DNA of 25,769 bases from Chitinophagaceae bacterium (lineage in GTDB: Bacteria > Bacteroidota > Bacteroidia > Chitinophagales > Chitinophagaceae): positions 1-25,769 of the forward strand of contig JAGKWS010000056.1 in the NCBI GenBank assembly GCA_021151685.1, in the 5' to 3' direction. The notes beneath the pieces are model-generated. The model did no database searches. It saw nothing but the letters and a program-made list of their open reading frames with translations, and had not been told where the DNA came from. The translations under genes were made by a program, and so were the position numbers. Within the stretch, counting starts at the first letter, position 1, and each line of letters begins with the position of its first letter. This document shows positions 1-7,002 of this stretch, one piece after another.

Positions 1-168
1 CGTGGTGGCTGGTACGCTGGGGGTAACGGTATACGCACCCAGCGGGGTGCCGCTACCCGTCTCGTGTACTGCTATCTCGTGCAGGCCACTGGCACTGCCT
101 ATACGCACCGTTATATGGTCGCCATAAACCGATACGCCAGACACATCGAAGCTAACCGCATCGGGCAA
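1..168 (-). CDS. Possible partial reading frame running off the left edge
   Basis: The minus strand stays open from a TGA at 169-171 to the window edge (56 codons). It starts with leucine codon TTG and reads as a Gly/Ser/Thr/Val-rich stretch (for example SFDVSGVSVYGDHITVRIG) resembling part of a secreted or beta-rich Bacteroidota protein. There is no ATG, no promoter and no recognisable domain. It could be the beginning of a TTG-started gene, a decayed gene, or chance. I do not recognise a family. The neighbouring small membrane protein ends at 230, in the same direction. Confidence 0.3.
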   Translation of the reverse strand, partial: MPDAVSFDVSGVSVYGDHITVRIGSASGLHEIAVHETGSGTPLGAYTVTPSVPATT

Positions 169-211
169 TCAATTTTGCAAACGGTAGGCATTGGGCTACA
201 ACAATGTGAAG

Positions 212-226
212 CCGTTCTGAGAACGG
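212..226. repeat. Short perfect palindrome after a small membrane protein gene
   Basis: CCGTTCT-G-AGAACGG is a 7-bp inverted repeat with a single central base (or a 6-bp stem with a 3-nt loop). It lies 4 bp beyond the stop of the minus-strand gene ending at 230. There is no T-run after it, so it is at best a weak 3' hairpin of that transcript. Confidence 0.35.
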
Positions 227-229
227 GCT

Positions 230-433
230 CTATAGGCAGTTCCGGTTCGCCCCTGCGGGAAGAACCGGAACAACGGCGCAAACAGCAGCAAAAGCAAGAA
301 ACTTGAGGCCTCGTTCCTTCATTTTCGAATCTTTGTACAACCAACCAGAAATGAGCATTACCAACCCCGGAAGGAACAGCACACCACTTACCAACAGCAA
401 TATAACACCGGCAGAAACTAAAAATTGGAACAT
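230..433 (-). CDS. Small two-helix membrane protein (paralogue of the next gene upstream)
   Basis: A 67-residue protein with two hydrophobic segments (about residues 4-28 and 44-60) joined by a short basic loop, GWLYKDSKMKERGLK. The pattern is PGLxxLIxGW-KD, then a Lys/Arg-rich turn, then GLKxLA-AA. It is clearly paralogous to the protein encoded at 544-750: 29 of the first 50 positions are identical. It is last in the minus-strand run that includes the radical SAM and Lgt-like genes, separated from its paralogue by 110 bp without a visible promoter. The family is unknown to me. Inner-membrane location is inferred from hydrophobicity only. The C-terminal tail (PAGANRNCL) differs from the paralogue. 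Confidence 0.7.
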   Translation of the reverse strand: MFQFLVSAGVILLLVSGVLFLPGLVMLISGWLYKDSKMKERGLKFLAFAAVCAVVPVLPAGANRNCL

Positions 434-543
434 ACATTTACATTTTGTCAGGTCCTGTATTGTTTTTGATTCGTAATGTTCTTTGCTACATAACTGTTAC
501 TGTGAAACGCCAACAGCATTATGCCACCAACAGCCTACAACTT

Positions 544-750
544 TTAATTGCCAAAATATAAAGCAGAGCTACACAACGTACCACTCACCAGCAAACTCAG
601 TGCCGCATAGGCCAGCATTTTCAGGCCGGCTTTCTTTCGCATAGCATCTTTCTGCACCCACCCAAGTATCAGCAATATTAAACCGGGTATGGTAAGCACA
701 ATGCTCACTACCAACAAAAAGACCCCGGCACCTAATAAAAACTCGATCAT
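544..750 (-). CDS. Small two-helix membrane protein
   Basis: A 68-residue protein with two predicted transmembrane helices (about residues 4-29 and 45-62) flanking a cytoplasmic-looking basic loop, GWVQKDAMRKKAGLK. It starts at an ATG 29 bp after the stop of the radical SAM gene on the same strand, so it is probably co-transcribed with it. It shares the PGLxLLILGW and GLKMLAYAA patterns with the downstream paralogue at 230-433, pointing to a local duplication. No catalytic motif is visible. Small helical-hairpin proteins of this kind often act as accessory subunits, but no function can be assigned from sequence. Confidence 0.72.
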   Translation of the reverse strand: MIEFLLGAGVFLLVVSIVLTIPGLILLILGWVQKDAMRKKAGLKMLAYAALSLLVSGTLCSSALYFGN

Positions 751-779
751 AATATCAGATTTTGCTGGCCCCTTTTTGA

Positions 780-2171
780 TTATTGTGCATTTTTCAATTC
801 GTTCAGGTGCTGCTCCTTATCATCGCGGTAAAATAGGTTCATTGTCTCGAACGGTATGATGCGCCCATCCTTGCTAACGATGTGTACACAAGACTTCTTG
901 ATGGCACGTACATCAAAATCGTAGGCATCTATGAACCGCATAATGATGATGCGGAACAGATTTTCGTAAGACAGGCCCGGTGCGCTTACCTGTGGCAGGC
1001 AACACAATAACTGATGTACATCTTCCGTCACCTTGTCTACCGATACCCCGGTACTGAAAATACGTATCAGTTGCTCGTGCAGGGCAGTGTCCTGCTCGTA
1101 CACTATGGTATTGCGGGTGCTGCTGTCCAGCAACATTTTGGGGTCCAGATAACGTGTGAGCGGAAATACCTCGCCACCCAGCTTCAGTGCATAGGCCATA
1201 GCCAGTGCATCGGGATTACAGGGTACGGGTATCAGGTCGTTGGGGGTAAAGACATTAGTTTGTGTCAAAATCTTATCACGTACATCGGTCAATGTAAGAC
1301 GATTGCTATTGGGGTCGTGTTCAAAACGGCCCGCAATTTGCACCGGTTGAAACGTAACCCCACGCACACAACGTTGCTTCAGCGCATAGTCTATGATAGC
1401 CCCGGCCTCATCGTCATTCATACCAGCTTGCATGGTAACTACCAGCGTGGTAGACAGATTTAGTGCATTGAGCTTGTCCAAGGCCTTTCGGCGTATATCA
1501 GTCAAGTCTTTGCCCCGCATGGCGGTCAAGACCTCGGGCTTAAACGAGTCGAACTGTAGGTATAGTTCAAAATCGGGCATATAGGTTGCCAGTCTTTCGG
1601 CAAAACCCTCATCCTGCGCTATGCGCACCCCATTGGTATTTACCATCAGGTGTTTGATGGGTTTACGTTTGGCAATGTCCAGTATCTCGAAGAACTGCGG
1701 ATGTATGGTGGGCTCTCCCCCACTCAGCTGCACCACATCGGGCTCGCCTTCGCTGGCTACTATAATGTCCAGCATCTGCTCTATCTCGGCCAGTGTACGG
1801 TGCCGCCCATAGCGTGGCGACGACATGGCATAACAAGTAGGGCAGCTCAGGTTGCAGCGGTCTGTTACCTCTATGAGCGTAAGGCAGCTATGCTGCTCGT
1901 GGTCGGTACACAGGCCACAGTCGTAGGGGCAGCCGTAATGTACCTTATTGTTGAACTTCAGTGGTGTCTCGGACGGTTTGTTGTAGTTGCGGGTACTCTT
2001 ATAGTACTCAACATCGGTAGCTATAAGTACCTTAAAGAATCCATGCTCTTTGCATGTCTTCAGCATATACACTTTCTCGTCTTCAAAGACAATTTTTGCC
2101 TCAATGCGTTTCAGGCAATGCGGGCACAGGCTAATGGTGAAATCGTAATAAGTATATTTTCTTACAGGCAT
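780..2171 (-). CDS. Radical SAM protein, MJ0619 / tetraether lipid synthase (Tes)-like
   Basis: A 463-residue radical SAM enzyme. The SAM-binding [4Fe-4S] motif is CNLSCPTC (Cys106, 110, 113), followed by LSGGEPTIHP (about 149-158). Before it are a CPHC pair (16, 19) with a further CKEHG (Cys40), and a CPYDCGLC block (81-88) followed by His91 and Cys96. This N-terminal metal-site layout, and the C-terminal KSCVHI...DGRIIPFETMNLFYR region, match the MJ0619 family. That family includes archaeal tetraether lipid synthase, which couples lipid chains through radical chemistry using several iron-sulfur clusters and a rubredoxin-like iron. The usual PFC near the C-terminus appears as PFE here. The start lies 6 bp from the stop of the Lgt-like gene, indicating one operon. 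The family assignment is strong; a lipid or lipoprotein substrate is inferred from the family and the neighbour. Confidence 0.85.
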   Translation of the reverse strand: MPVRKYTYYDFTISLCPHCLKRIEAKIVFEDEKVYMLKTCKEHGFFKVLIATDVEYYKSTRNYNKPSETPLKFNNKVHYGCPYDCGLCTDHEQHSCLTLIEVTDRCNLSCPTCYAMSSPRYGRHRTLAEIEQMLDIIVASEGEPDVVQLSGGEPTIHPQFFEILDIAKRKPIKHLMVNTNGVRIAQDEGFAERLATYMPDFELYLQFDSFKPEVLTAMRGKDLTDIRRKALDKLNALNLSTTLVVTMQAGMNDDEAGAIIDYALKQRCVRGVTFQPVQIAGRFEHDPNSNRLTLTDVRDKILTQTNVFTPNDLIPVPCNPDALAMAYALKLGGEVFPLTRYLDPKMLLDSSTRNTIVYEQDTALHEQLIRIFSTGVSVDKVTEDVHQLLCCLPQVSAPGLSYENLFRIIIMRFIDAYDFDVRAIKKSCVHIVSKDGRIIPFETMNLFYRDDKEQHLNELKNAQ

Positions 2172-2177
2172 ATTCTT

Positions 2178-2927
2178 TTAGTGTTTTAAGAGTGTGCGGG
2201 GATGCAGCAAATACTTATAGTAGTACAGCAACCCACCAATGCAAGCCAGTTGTATGCTACCCAAGCCCAAAGCATATCGCCAGCCGGGTTTTATGACATC
2301 TAACAACAATCTGAATACAAGATAAGCCATCAGCATCAATTTGAATAAAGCCCCTTCTTGTAATGTGTATTTTTTTTGCACCGTTTGTAGCACCAGCCAC
2401 AGCAACAAAAGGTAGCCTATCTCGTACAGGGTAACAGGATGCCGTTTGATGCCATCGCCCAAATCCATACCCCATGGCAGCGCAGTGGGTAGGCCGTAGG
2501 CCTGCTCGTACACACCTGCCGAGAAACACCCCACCCTACCAATTATCATTCCCAGTAAGAGCGGAAAGACAAATAAATCGCCGGTATTTCTCTTTTCGCC
2601 AATAAGTCTCTTCAAAAGTTCTACACCTAACAGACCACCCAATAAGCCCCCTACAAGGGTCTTATTGGCCAGAAAATAACCCCAGCCCGATGTAGCGGCC
2701 CTCCATGCGGGTATGTCTTCGGCTGCGCCCAGCAGTCTTGCACCCAGCACGGCACCAAAGGCAGCACCTATTACTACCACCAGCCTATTGTTCTCCTCAA
2801 TGGTATCGCCCTTCTTTTTCTGTAGCCATTTATAGTATCTGTAGGCCACAAATACCCCTGCGGCCTCGCATACCGCATGTGCCGAGACCGCCGCACCACC
2901 AATAGGTATTGTCCATGGAAAGTTCAT
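2178..2927 (-). CDS. Prolipoprotein diacylglyceryl transferase (Lgt)-like membrane protein
   Basis: A 249-residue polytopic inner-membrane protein with the Lgt fold signature: a glycine-rich LVGGLLGGLLGVELL (about 91-105), GMIIGRVGCFSAGVYEQAYG (126-145), RHPVTLYE (162-169), and a late FRLLLDVIKP (205-214). In true Lgt enzymes the glycine-rich loop carries an essential His (FHGGLIG in E. coli, His103) and the GR motif is GRIxNF. Here the His position reads Val (LVGGLLG) and the Asn reads Cys (GRVGCF). It is therefore probably a divergent paralogue rather than the housekeeping Lgt. It sits 11 bp after Arr and 6 bp before the radical SAM gene. It may handle phosphatidylglycerol or another glycerolipid as partner of that enzyme; this is inference. 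The motif comparison is from memory of the family. Confidence 0.75.
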   Translation of the reverse strand: MNFPWTIPIGGAAVSAHAVCEAAGVFVAYRYYKWLQKKKGDTIEENNRLVVVIGAAFGAVLGARLLGAAEDIPAWRAATSGWGYFLANKTLVGGLLGGLLGVELLKRLIGEKRNTGDLFVFPLLLGMIIGRVGCFSAGVYEQAYGLPTALPWGMDLGDGIKRHPVTLYEIGYLLLLWLVLQTVQKKYTLQEGALFKLMLMAYLVFRLLLDVIKPGWRYALGLGSIQLACIGGLLYYYKYLLHPRTLLKH

Positions 2928-2938
2928 AGGCTGCGGTA

Positions 2939-3373
2939 CTATTCTATTGCCTCTATGCCCTGTTCCTTCAAACGAGCCAGCCCATCTTTCATAGCCTGTA
3001 CTTTTTCAGTATCGTGCCCAATCCAATGAGTTACTTCTCCCACTATACGGAACGGATGCTGCGACCGGTACGATTTTGTGGGGTTACCCGGAAATTTCTT
3101 ATCAGTCAGGTTGGGGTCGTCTTCTACGGGGCCAGTAGGTTCTACCAGGTATATGCGCTCGCATCCTTCGCCCAAAGCCAGCTCGGCACCCCATATGGCG
3201 GCATCAAGCGTGGCAGTGAGGTATATGTATTGTGCCTGGTTGCGCTGCCCATAGTTGGAAGGTACACCTGTTTCTATCATATCTCCCACTTTCAGGTTGG
3301 CCTTCGTGCCGTGAAAGTAGGTTTGTGCAAATGGTGTTGGGCCGTTTGAAACGGGTGGGATATTCATACTCAT
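2939..3373 (-). CDS. arr: Rifampin ADP-ribosyltransferase
   Basis: A 144-residue protein matching Arr over its full usual length (about 140). Visible family blocks are YFHGTKANLKVGDMIETG (19-36), SNYGQ, YIYLTATLDAAIWGAELA, GEGCERIYLVEPTGPVEDDP, DKKFPGNPTKSYRSQHPFRI and VGEVTHW. Arr enzymes use NAD+ to ADP-ribosylate rifamycins and so protect RNA polymerase. The start is taken at the first ATG (a second, 2 codons later, is equally possible). It is the first gene of a tight minus-strand run with the Lgt-like and radical SAM genes. Composition resembles the neighbours and no mobile element is nearby, so it looks like a resident chromosomal gene. Its native role may be other than drug resistance. 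Confidence 0.93.
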   Translation of the reverse strand: MSMNIPPVSNGPTPFAQTYFHGTKANLKVGDMIETGVPSNYGQRNQAQYIYLTATLDAAIWGAELALGEGCERIYLVEPTGPVEDDPNLTDKKFPGNPTKSYRSQHPFRIVGEVTHWIGHDTEKVQAMKDGLARLKEQGIEAIE

Positions 3374-3466
3374 AGAAACAATTTATTATTACCCAACACT
3401 GCGATGGGTATCGGCCATTAATCCGTCATAAGCAATAAGGTAACCCGCCCAGATGAACGCAGACTG

Positions 3467-4540
3467 CTACACTACACTTGTTATGAGGTATTTTTCATTC
3501 AAGCGTTGCAGCCATTGGCTATCGGCATCACTGATACATAATTTCTTCAACAAAGCCACGATGTACTCCAGATGCACCCTTCTGAAACATTCTCTTCCTT
3601 TGGGCGACAATACATTCCTGAATTGCTGCTCCACGTCGCCCCCATGATCCTGCCACAAATAGTTGTCGTTGGGTTTGGGCGACAATACCCAGAAGCCAAA
3701 CGCATCACAGTTGCGGGCTTTAGCAACCTTTTCGGCAAGGAGCATGTTGCGCCACAACTGGTTACCACCAAGCCTGAAGGGACATCCTGTAACCGACTGT
3801 TCTATTGCGGCCCTGTTAAACAATGTAGAATTGGCAGTTAGCAGCCAATTGTTGTACTTGTTATAGCCACACAACACCCTACCCTTGTCGTCTGTGGCTT
3901 TGCCGGCAACCATGGTGGCAAAATATCCCTTTTGCATACATATACCCGCCAAATCGGTCTTCGTTTTATAGGAGCCACAAACCGAAAATTCTGGTTCTAT
4001 AAATTTGAACTCAATGAGTAAAACACCCTTTTGATCATTGCCAAAGGTGTAAAACACAGCCACATCGGCATCGGTACCACTACGCACACCCTGGTCGCCA
4101 ATGCTTTCGTCTTCATCTGTTTGTTCAAAACCGGCAAGATTGCGTAAGTGGTTGGGCGTAAACTCTACCGCTATGTGCTGCACAGTTACCGCTTTGCGCA
4201 GCAGTGCCGAAAACAGCCCGCTCGCCAATGGCAAATGAAGACTGAGATGAGCAAACAAATTGAAACAATAGGGCTGCGATGCAGCCGTATTTGTCATTAT
4301 ACGTTTTAAGTCGCCAGCCTTGTGCGTAGAAAATCTGCGGATAGTAGCCTCATATATTTCATCAGACATAAAATTGAGTCTGCTATCCTCTTCCTTCAGT
4401 AAGTGCTTGTAGTTATTGCCGGCAGAAGACGCACCAAAATCGGTTACGCTCAATTGTTCGAGATGCGCTGCCATTGCAGCATATACAGTACGCTGCCAAC
4501 GGTTTCCCTTCTTGTATATTTTAGCGTCTTTTTCTGCCAT
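3467..4540 (-). CDS. Putative PD-(D/E)XK restriction-type endonuclease (PGN_0703-like)
   Basis: A 357-residue soluble protein. The central region has a plausible PD-(D/E)XK nuclease core: GTDADVAVFY (about 155-164; Asp157/Asp159) followed by GVLLIEFKF (172-180; Glu177, Lys179), the usual D...ExK spacing on two strands. Conserved-looking flanks include VEFTPNHLRN and EFSVCGSYKTKTDLAG. It resembles proteins annotated as the PGN_0703 family of putative restriction endonucleases, recalled from memory. There is no adjacent methyltransferase, specificity subunit or defence partner; the neighbours are Arr (downstream) and a secreted protease (upstream, 36 bp away). It may be an orphan nuclease or a remnant of a defence system. 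Substrate unknown. Confidence 0.65.
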   Translation of the reverse strand: MAEKDAKIYKKGNRWQRTVYAAMAAHLEQLSVTDFGASSAGNNYKHLLKEEDSRLNFMSDEIYEATIRRFSTHKAGDLKRIMTNTAASQPYCFNLFAHLSLHLPLASGLFSALLRKAVTVQHIAVEFTPNHLRNLAGFEQTDEDESIGDQGVRSGTDADVAVFYTFGNDQKGVLLIEFKFIEPEFSVCGSYKTKTDLAGICMQKGYFATMVAGKATDDKGRVLCGYNKYNNWLLTANSTLFNRAAIEQSVTGCPFRLGGNQLWRNMLLAEKVAKARNCDAFGFWVLSPKPNDNYLWQDHGGDVEQQFRNVLSPKGRECFRRVHLEYIVALLKKLCISDADSQWLQRLNEKYLITSVV

Positions 4541-4576
4541 ATAAACATTATTAGCTTGTACACCAAATGAAGAAAA

Positions 4577-6850
4577 CTACTTTACCACAACCTTCATATC
4601 GGCTGTTCCGGTTTTGGTACGTAGCTTCACTACATACATGCCCGGTGTGGCATTGGCAAGGTTTATGTTTGTACGGTTGGTACCGACAGCAACCTGCCAC
4701 AGTTGGTTGTGTACCATGCGGCCGGCCATGTCGTAAACAGCCAATGTTACCGTTTCGCCGGCAGGTGCCGTATAGTCTACCATAAAGCGGCCTTCCGATG
4801 GATTGGGGAATACCACACAATCGGGCTGAATACCTGTATACAAGTAGGTACCCACTCCTGCCAATACTTTCTTCAACGCACCATAGGCATTTATCTTGCC
4901 ATACCCCCAACTATTGTTGGGCGAGGAGAGCGCACCTGTGTAAGAATCTTTGATAGTAGTAGTAAACAAGGCCGTTTTCAGGCTTGCCGGGGTCAGGCTT
5001 GGGTCGGCCTGCAGCAACAAGGCTACAATACCTGCCGCAGCCGGCGAAGAGGCTGAAGTTCCGGTAAATTCGCTGTAATAATAATTCTTACTGGTGCCTG
5101 GGTCGGTATACTTGTACACAGTACCGGTGCTATTGGTACCTGTTTCGGTATAACTGGTATCGTATGAACTCTGGGCAGTGGCTATGGTAATACCCGGCGC
5201 AGTAAGGTCTGGCTTCACACGTCCGTCAACCATTGGTCCCCGACTGGAGAATGGAGCCAAACGGTCTACCATTACATACGTACCATACCCCAACGAGTTA
5301 CCATTAATATCTATATAGCTCACCTTAGATGCATATGCCCCTACAAGCAGTACCGAATTGGCACTACCCATGTCGCTTACGGTAGATTGTGTATTACCAT
5401 TCACTGCCCAAGACTTGCCACAAGAGCTGAACTGGCTCTGGTAACGCTGAGGAAAACCATAATAATAATACTCATCCCACATATGCACCATACCGTCATT
5501 ACCGTTTACCGATATCAGTACGGTATCGGTTGTCTTGTTGTTGATGTTTACTGTAATGCGGGGTTTACCATTGGGCTCGGCCGATGAAGTAATGAATTGT
5601 ACATAACAAGTGTCAATACCATTGGCACCCAACAGGTACATATCAGTAATGGCATTGTCAATGCATTTGTAGCCGGTACTGTTGCCCGCAATGTTGGCTC
5701 CACCGGTGTACAGCGTTGCTTTGGCACAGAACGTCTTTGTTGCCTCGCCCCAAATGTCTACCCATGTGCGGCGATAATGGGCGGGACTGTAGGTAATGAA
5801 CGAGTTGATAACGGTATCGGTTGTGGTAAATGTTTTGGACAAGTGTATGTTCTCCTGCCCCTCGTTTCCGGCGCTCATCACCACTATTTTACCCGGCCCG
5901 GTCATGGCATCGCATGCTTGCGCAAACAAAGACGTACCATCGTGCGAGCCAGATTGAGACCCCCAGCTAATGTTGACCACACAAGGCTTACCAACCGATG
6001 TGGCATAGTTGAAAATGTAAGATACTCCATCCAAAAAATCGGAAAAACTACCTTCCATCCACTGATCTCCTATAGAATCCCGACGAACACAAACCATCAC
6101 CAAATCGGCGGCATAGGCCATGCCACGAAAACGTGACGGGGCTGTTGATGGACCACCATAGCCCGATCCTGCCGCCATGCCACCTACACAGGTGCCGTGG
6201 TTTTGTTTGGAGTCGTCAGTTCCTTCTGCTTTTATAGCAGCATCGCCCACCAATTCCTTACCATAGATGTAACCACTGGGTGGGGCTGCACTACCATTCA
6301 TTTGCCACACCTTTTTGATGCGGTAACCCGTATACAAAGTATCGTAGAACGTTGGGTGATTGTAGTCGAAACCGAAATCTATGATACCCACTACCACGTC
6401 TTTACCGCTGTAAGGCATCGGCAGGTCGTATCCACCGTGTACAGAGTCTACTTTGGTTTTGCGGCGAGCTACATCCAAATGTGGCATAAGCGGTTCATCG
6501 AGCTGCACATAAGACAATCCGCTTGTTTCTGTGAACGGTACAATTTTATCTACGGGAACCTTTACCGTCCATACGCTGCCTGCTTTTGTGCCTATGTGGG
6601 CATGTATAGCGTCCAATCTGCTTTGTGCAACAGCTTCATCAGTTACCTTCACCAGCGCACTGATGTACAAAGTACCATCGGCACCCGTGTTATAGATGTA
6701 TCCCGGCTGTTTCTTGCCATGAAAGGTAGCCATCTCGTGCAGGTACTTTTTGGTACGTGGCGACAAACCGGGCTTGCTTTGGGCAAAAACGGTTGCCGAT
6801 GCCAACAACATAACACAACACTGCAACAAAGGGATTAGGACTTTTTTCAT
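4577..6850 (-). CDS. Secreted subtilisin-like serine protease (S8) with T9SS sorting domain
   Basis: A 757-residue protein. A signal peptide (MKKVLIPLLQCCVMLLASAT, cleavage near VFAQ-S) is followed by a propeptide-like region to about 145. The S8 catalytic triad is Asp158 in VVVGIIDFGFDYNHP, His218 in NHGTCVGGMAAGSG, and Ser599 in GTSASSPAAAG. A long insert (about 340-500) between His and Ser looks like a beta-rich inserted domain. The last 76 residues, starting PNPSEGRF and containing AVYDMAGR and PGMYVVKL, form a T9SS type A sorting domain, so the protein is exported by the Sec and type IX systems and is cell-surface or secreted. A TATCTTTG -7 box lies just upstream. All triad residues are present, so it is likely active. 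Confidence 0.93.
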   Translation of the reverse strand: MKKVLIPLLQCCVMLLASATVFAQSKPGLSPRTKKYLHEMATFHGKKQPGYIYNTGADGTLYISALVKVTDEAVAQSRLDAIHAHIGTKAGSVWTVKVPVDKIVPFTETSGLSYVQLDEPLMPHLDVARRKTKVDSVHGGYDLPMPYSGKDVVVGIIDFGFDYNHPTFYDTLYTGYRIKKVWQMNGSAAPPSGYIYGKELVGDAAIKAEGTDDSKQNHGTCVGGMAAGSGYGGPSTAPSRFRGMAYAADLVMVCVRRDSIGDQWMEGSFSDFLDGVSYIFNYATSVGKPCVVNISWGSQSGSHDGTSLFAQACDAMTGPGKIVVMSAGNEGQENIHLSKTFTTTDTVINSFITYSPAHYRRTWVDIWGEATKTFCAKATLYTGGANIAGNSTGYKCIDNAITDMYLLGANGIDTCYVQFITSSAEPNGKPRITVNINNKTTDTVLISVNGNDGMVHMWDEYYYYGFPQRYQSQFSSCGKSWAVNGNTQSTVSDMGSANSVLLVGAYASKVSYIDINGNSLGYGTYVMVDRLAPFSSRGPMVDGRVKPDLTAPGITIATAQSSYDTSYTETGTNSTGTVYKYTDPGTSKNYYYSEFTGTSASSPAAAGIVALLLQADPSLTPASLKTALFTTTIKDSYTGALSSPNNSWGYGKINAYGALKKVLAGVGTYLYTGIQPDCVVFPNPSEGRFMVDYTAPAGETVTLAVYDMAGRMVHNQLWQVAVGTNRTNINLANATPGMYVVKLRTKTGTADMKVVVK

Positions 6851-6867
6851 CTAAATATCGTTTCCAA

Positions 6868-6875
6868 CAAAGATA
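6868..6875 (-). promoter_or_regulatory. Promoter -7 box of the subtilisin gene
   Basis: On the minus strand the sequence reads TATCTTTG, matching the Bacteroidota -7 consensus TAnnTTTG. It lies 17 bp before the ATG at 6850, implying a leader of roughly 10 nt. A TTTG at the usual -33 spacing is not clear. Confidence 0.7.
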
Positions 6876-6945
6876 TATCAAAAACAAGCCCGATTATCAG
6901 AATATGATACACCATAATCGCACGTATGCTCCTTTCCCAATATGC

Positions 6946-6976
6946 AGAAAGGGCAATGCCCAGCACTACCCTTTCT
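6946..6976 (-). terminator. Hairpin after the TolB/PD40 gene, possible terminator
   Basis: AGAAAGGG (6946-6953) and CCCTTTCT (6969-6976) form a perfect 8-bp stem with a 15-nt loop, 26 bp beyond the stop of the minus-strand gene at 7003. The loop side also contains GGGC-AAT-GCCC, an alternative small stem that excludes the long one. No U-run follows, so intrinsic termination is uncertain. It lies before the promoter of the next gene, which is consistent with a transcript boundary. Confidence 0.45.
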
Positions 6977-7002
6977 TAAAAATCAAGATGTCAATCATTT
7001 TT

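Noticed and set aside
500..540. Short repeated CCAACAGC motif between the two small membrane genes
   Set aside because: Only two copies of 8 bp; too short to separate from chance.
1650..2189. A 179-codon plus-strand frame opposite the radical SAM gene
   Set aside because: It mirrors the N-terminal cysteine-rich region of a clear radical SAM enzyme; no independent start signals or domain.
4551..4910. A 119-codon minus-strand frame overlapping the subtilisin C-terminus
   Set aside because: It overlaps the T9SS sorting domain in another frame and has no homology-like features.
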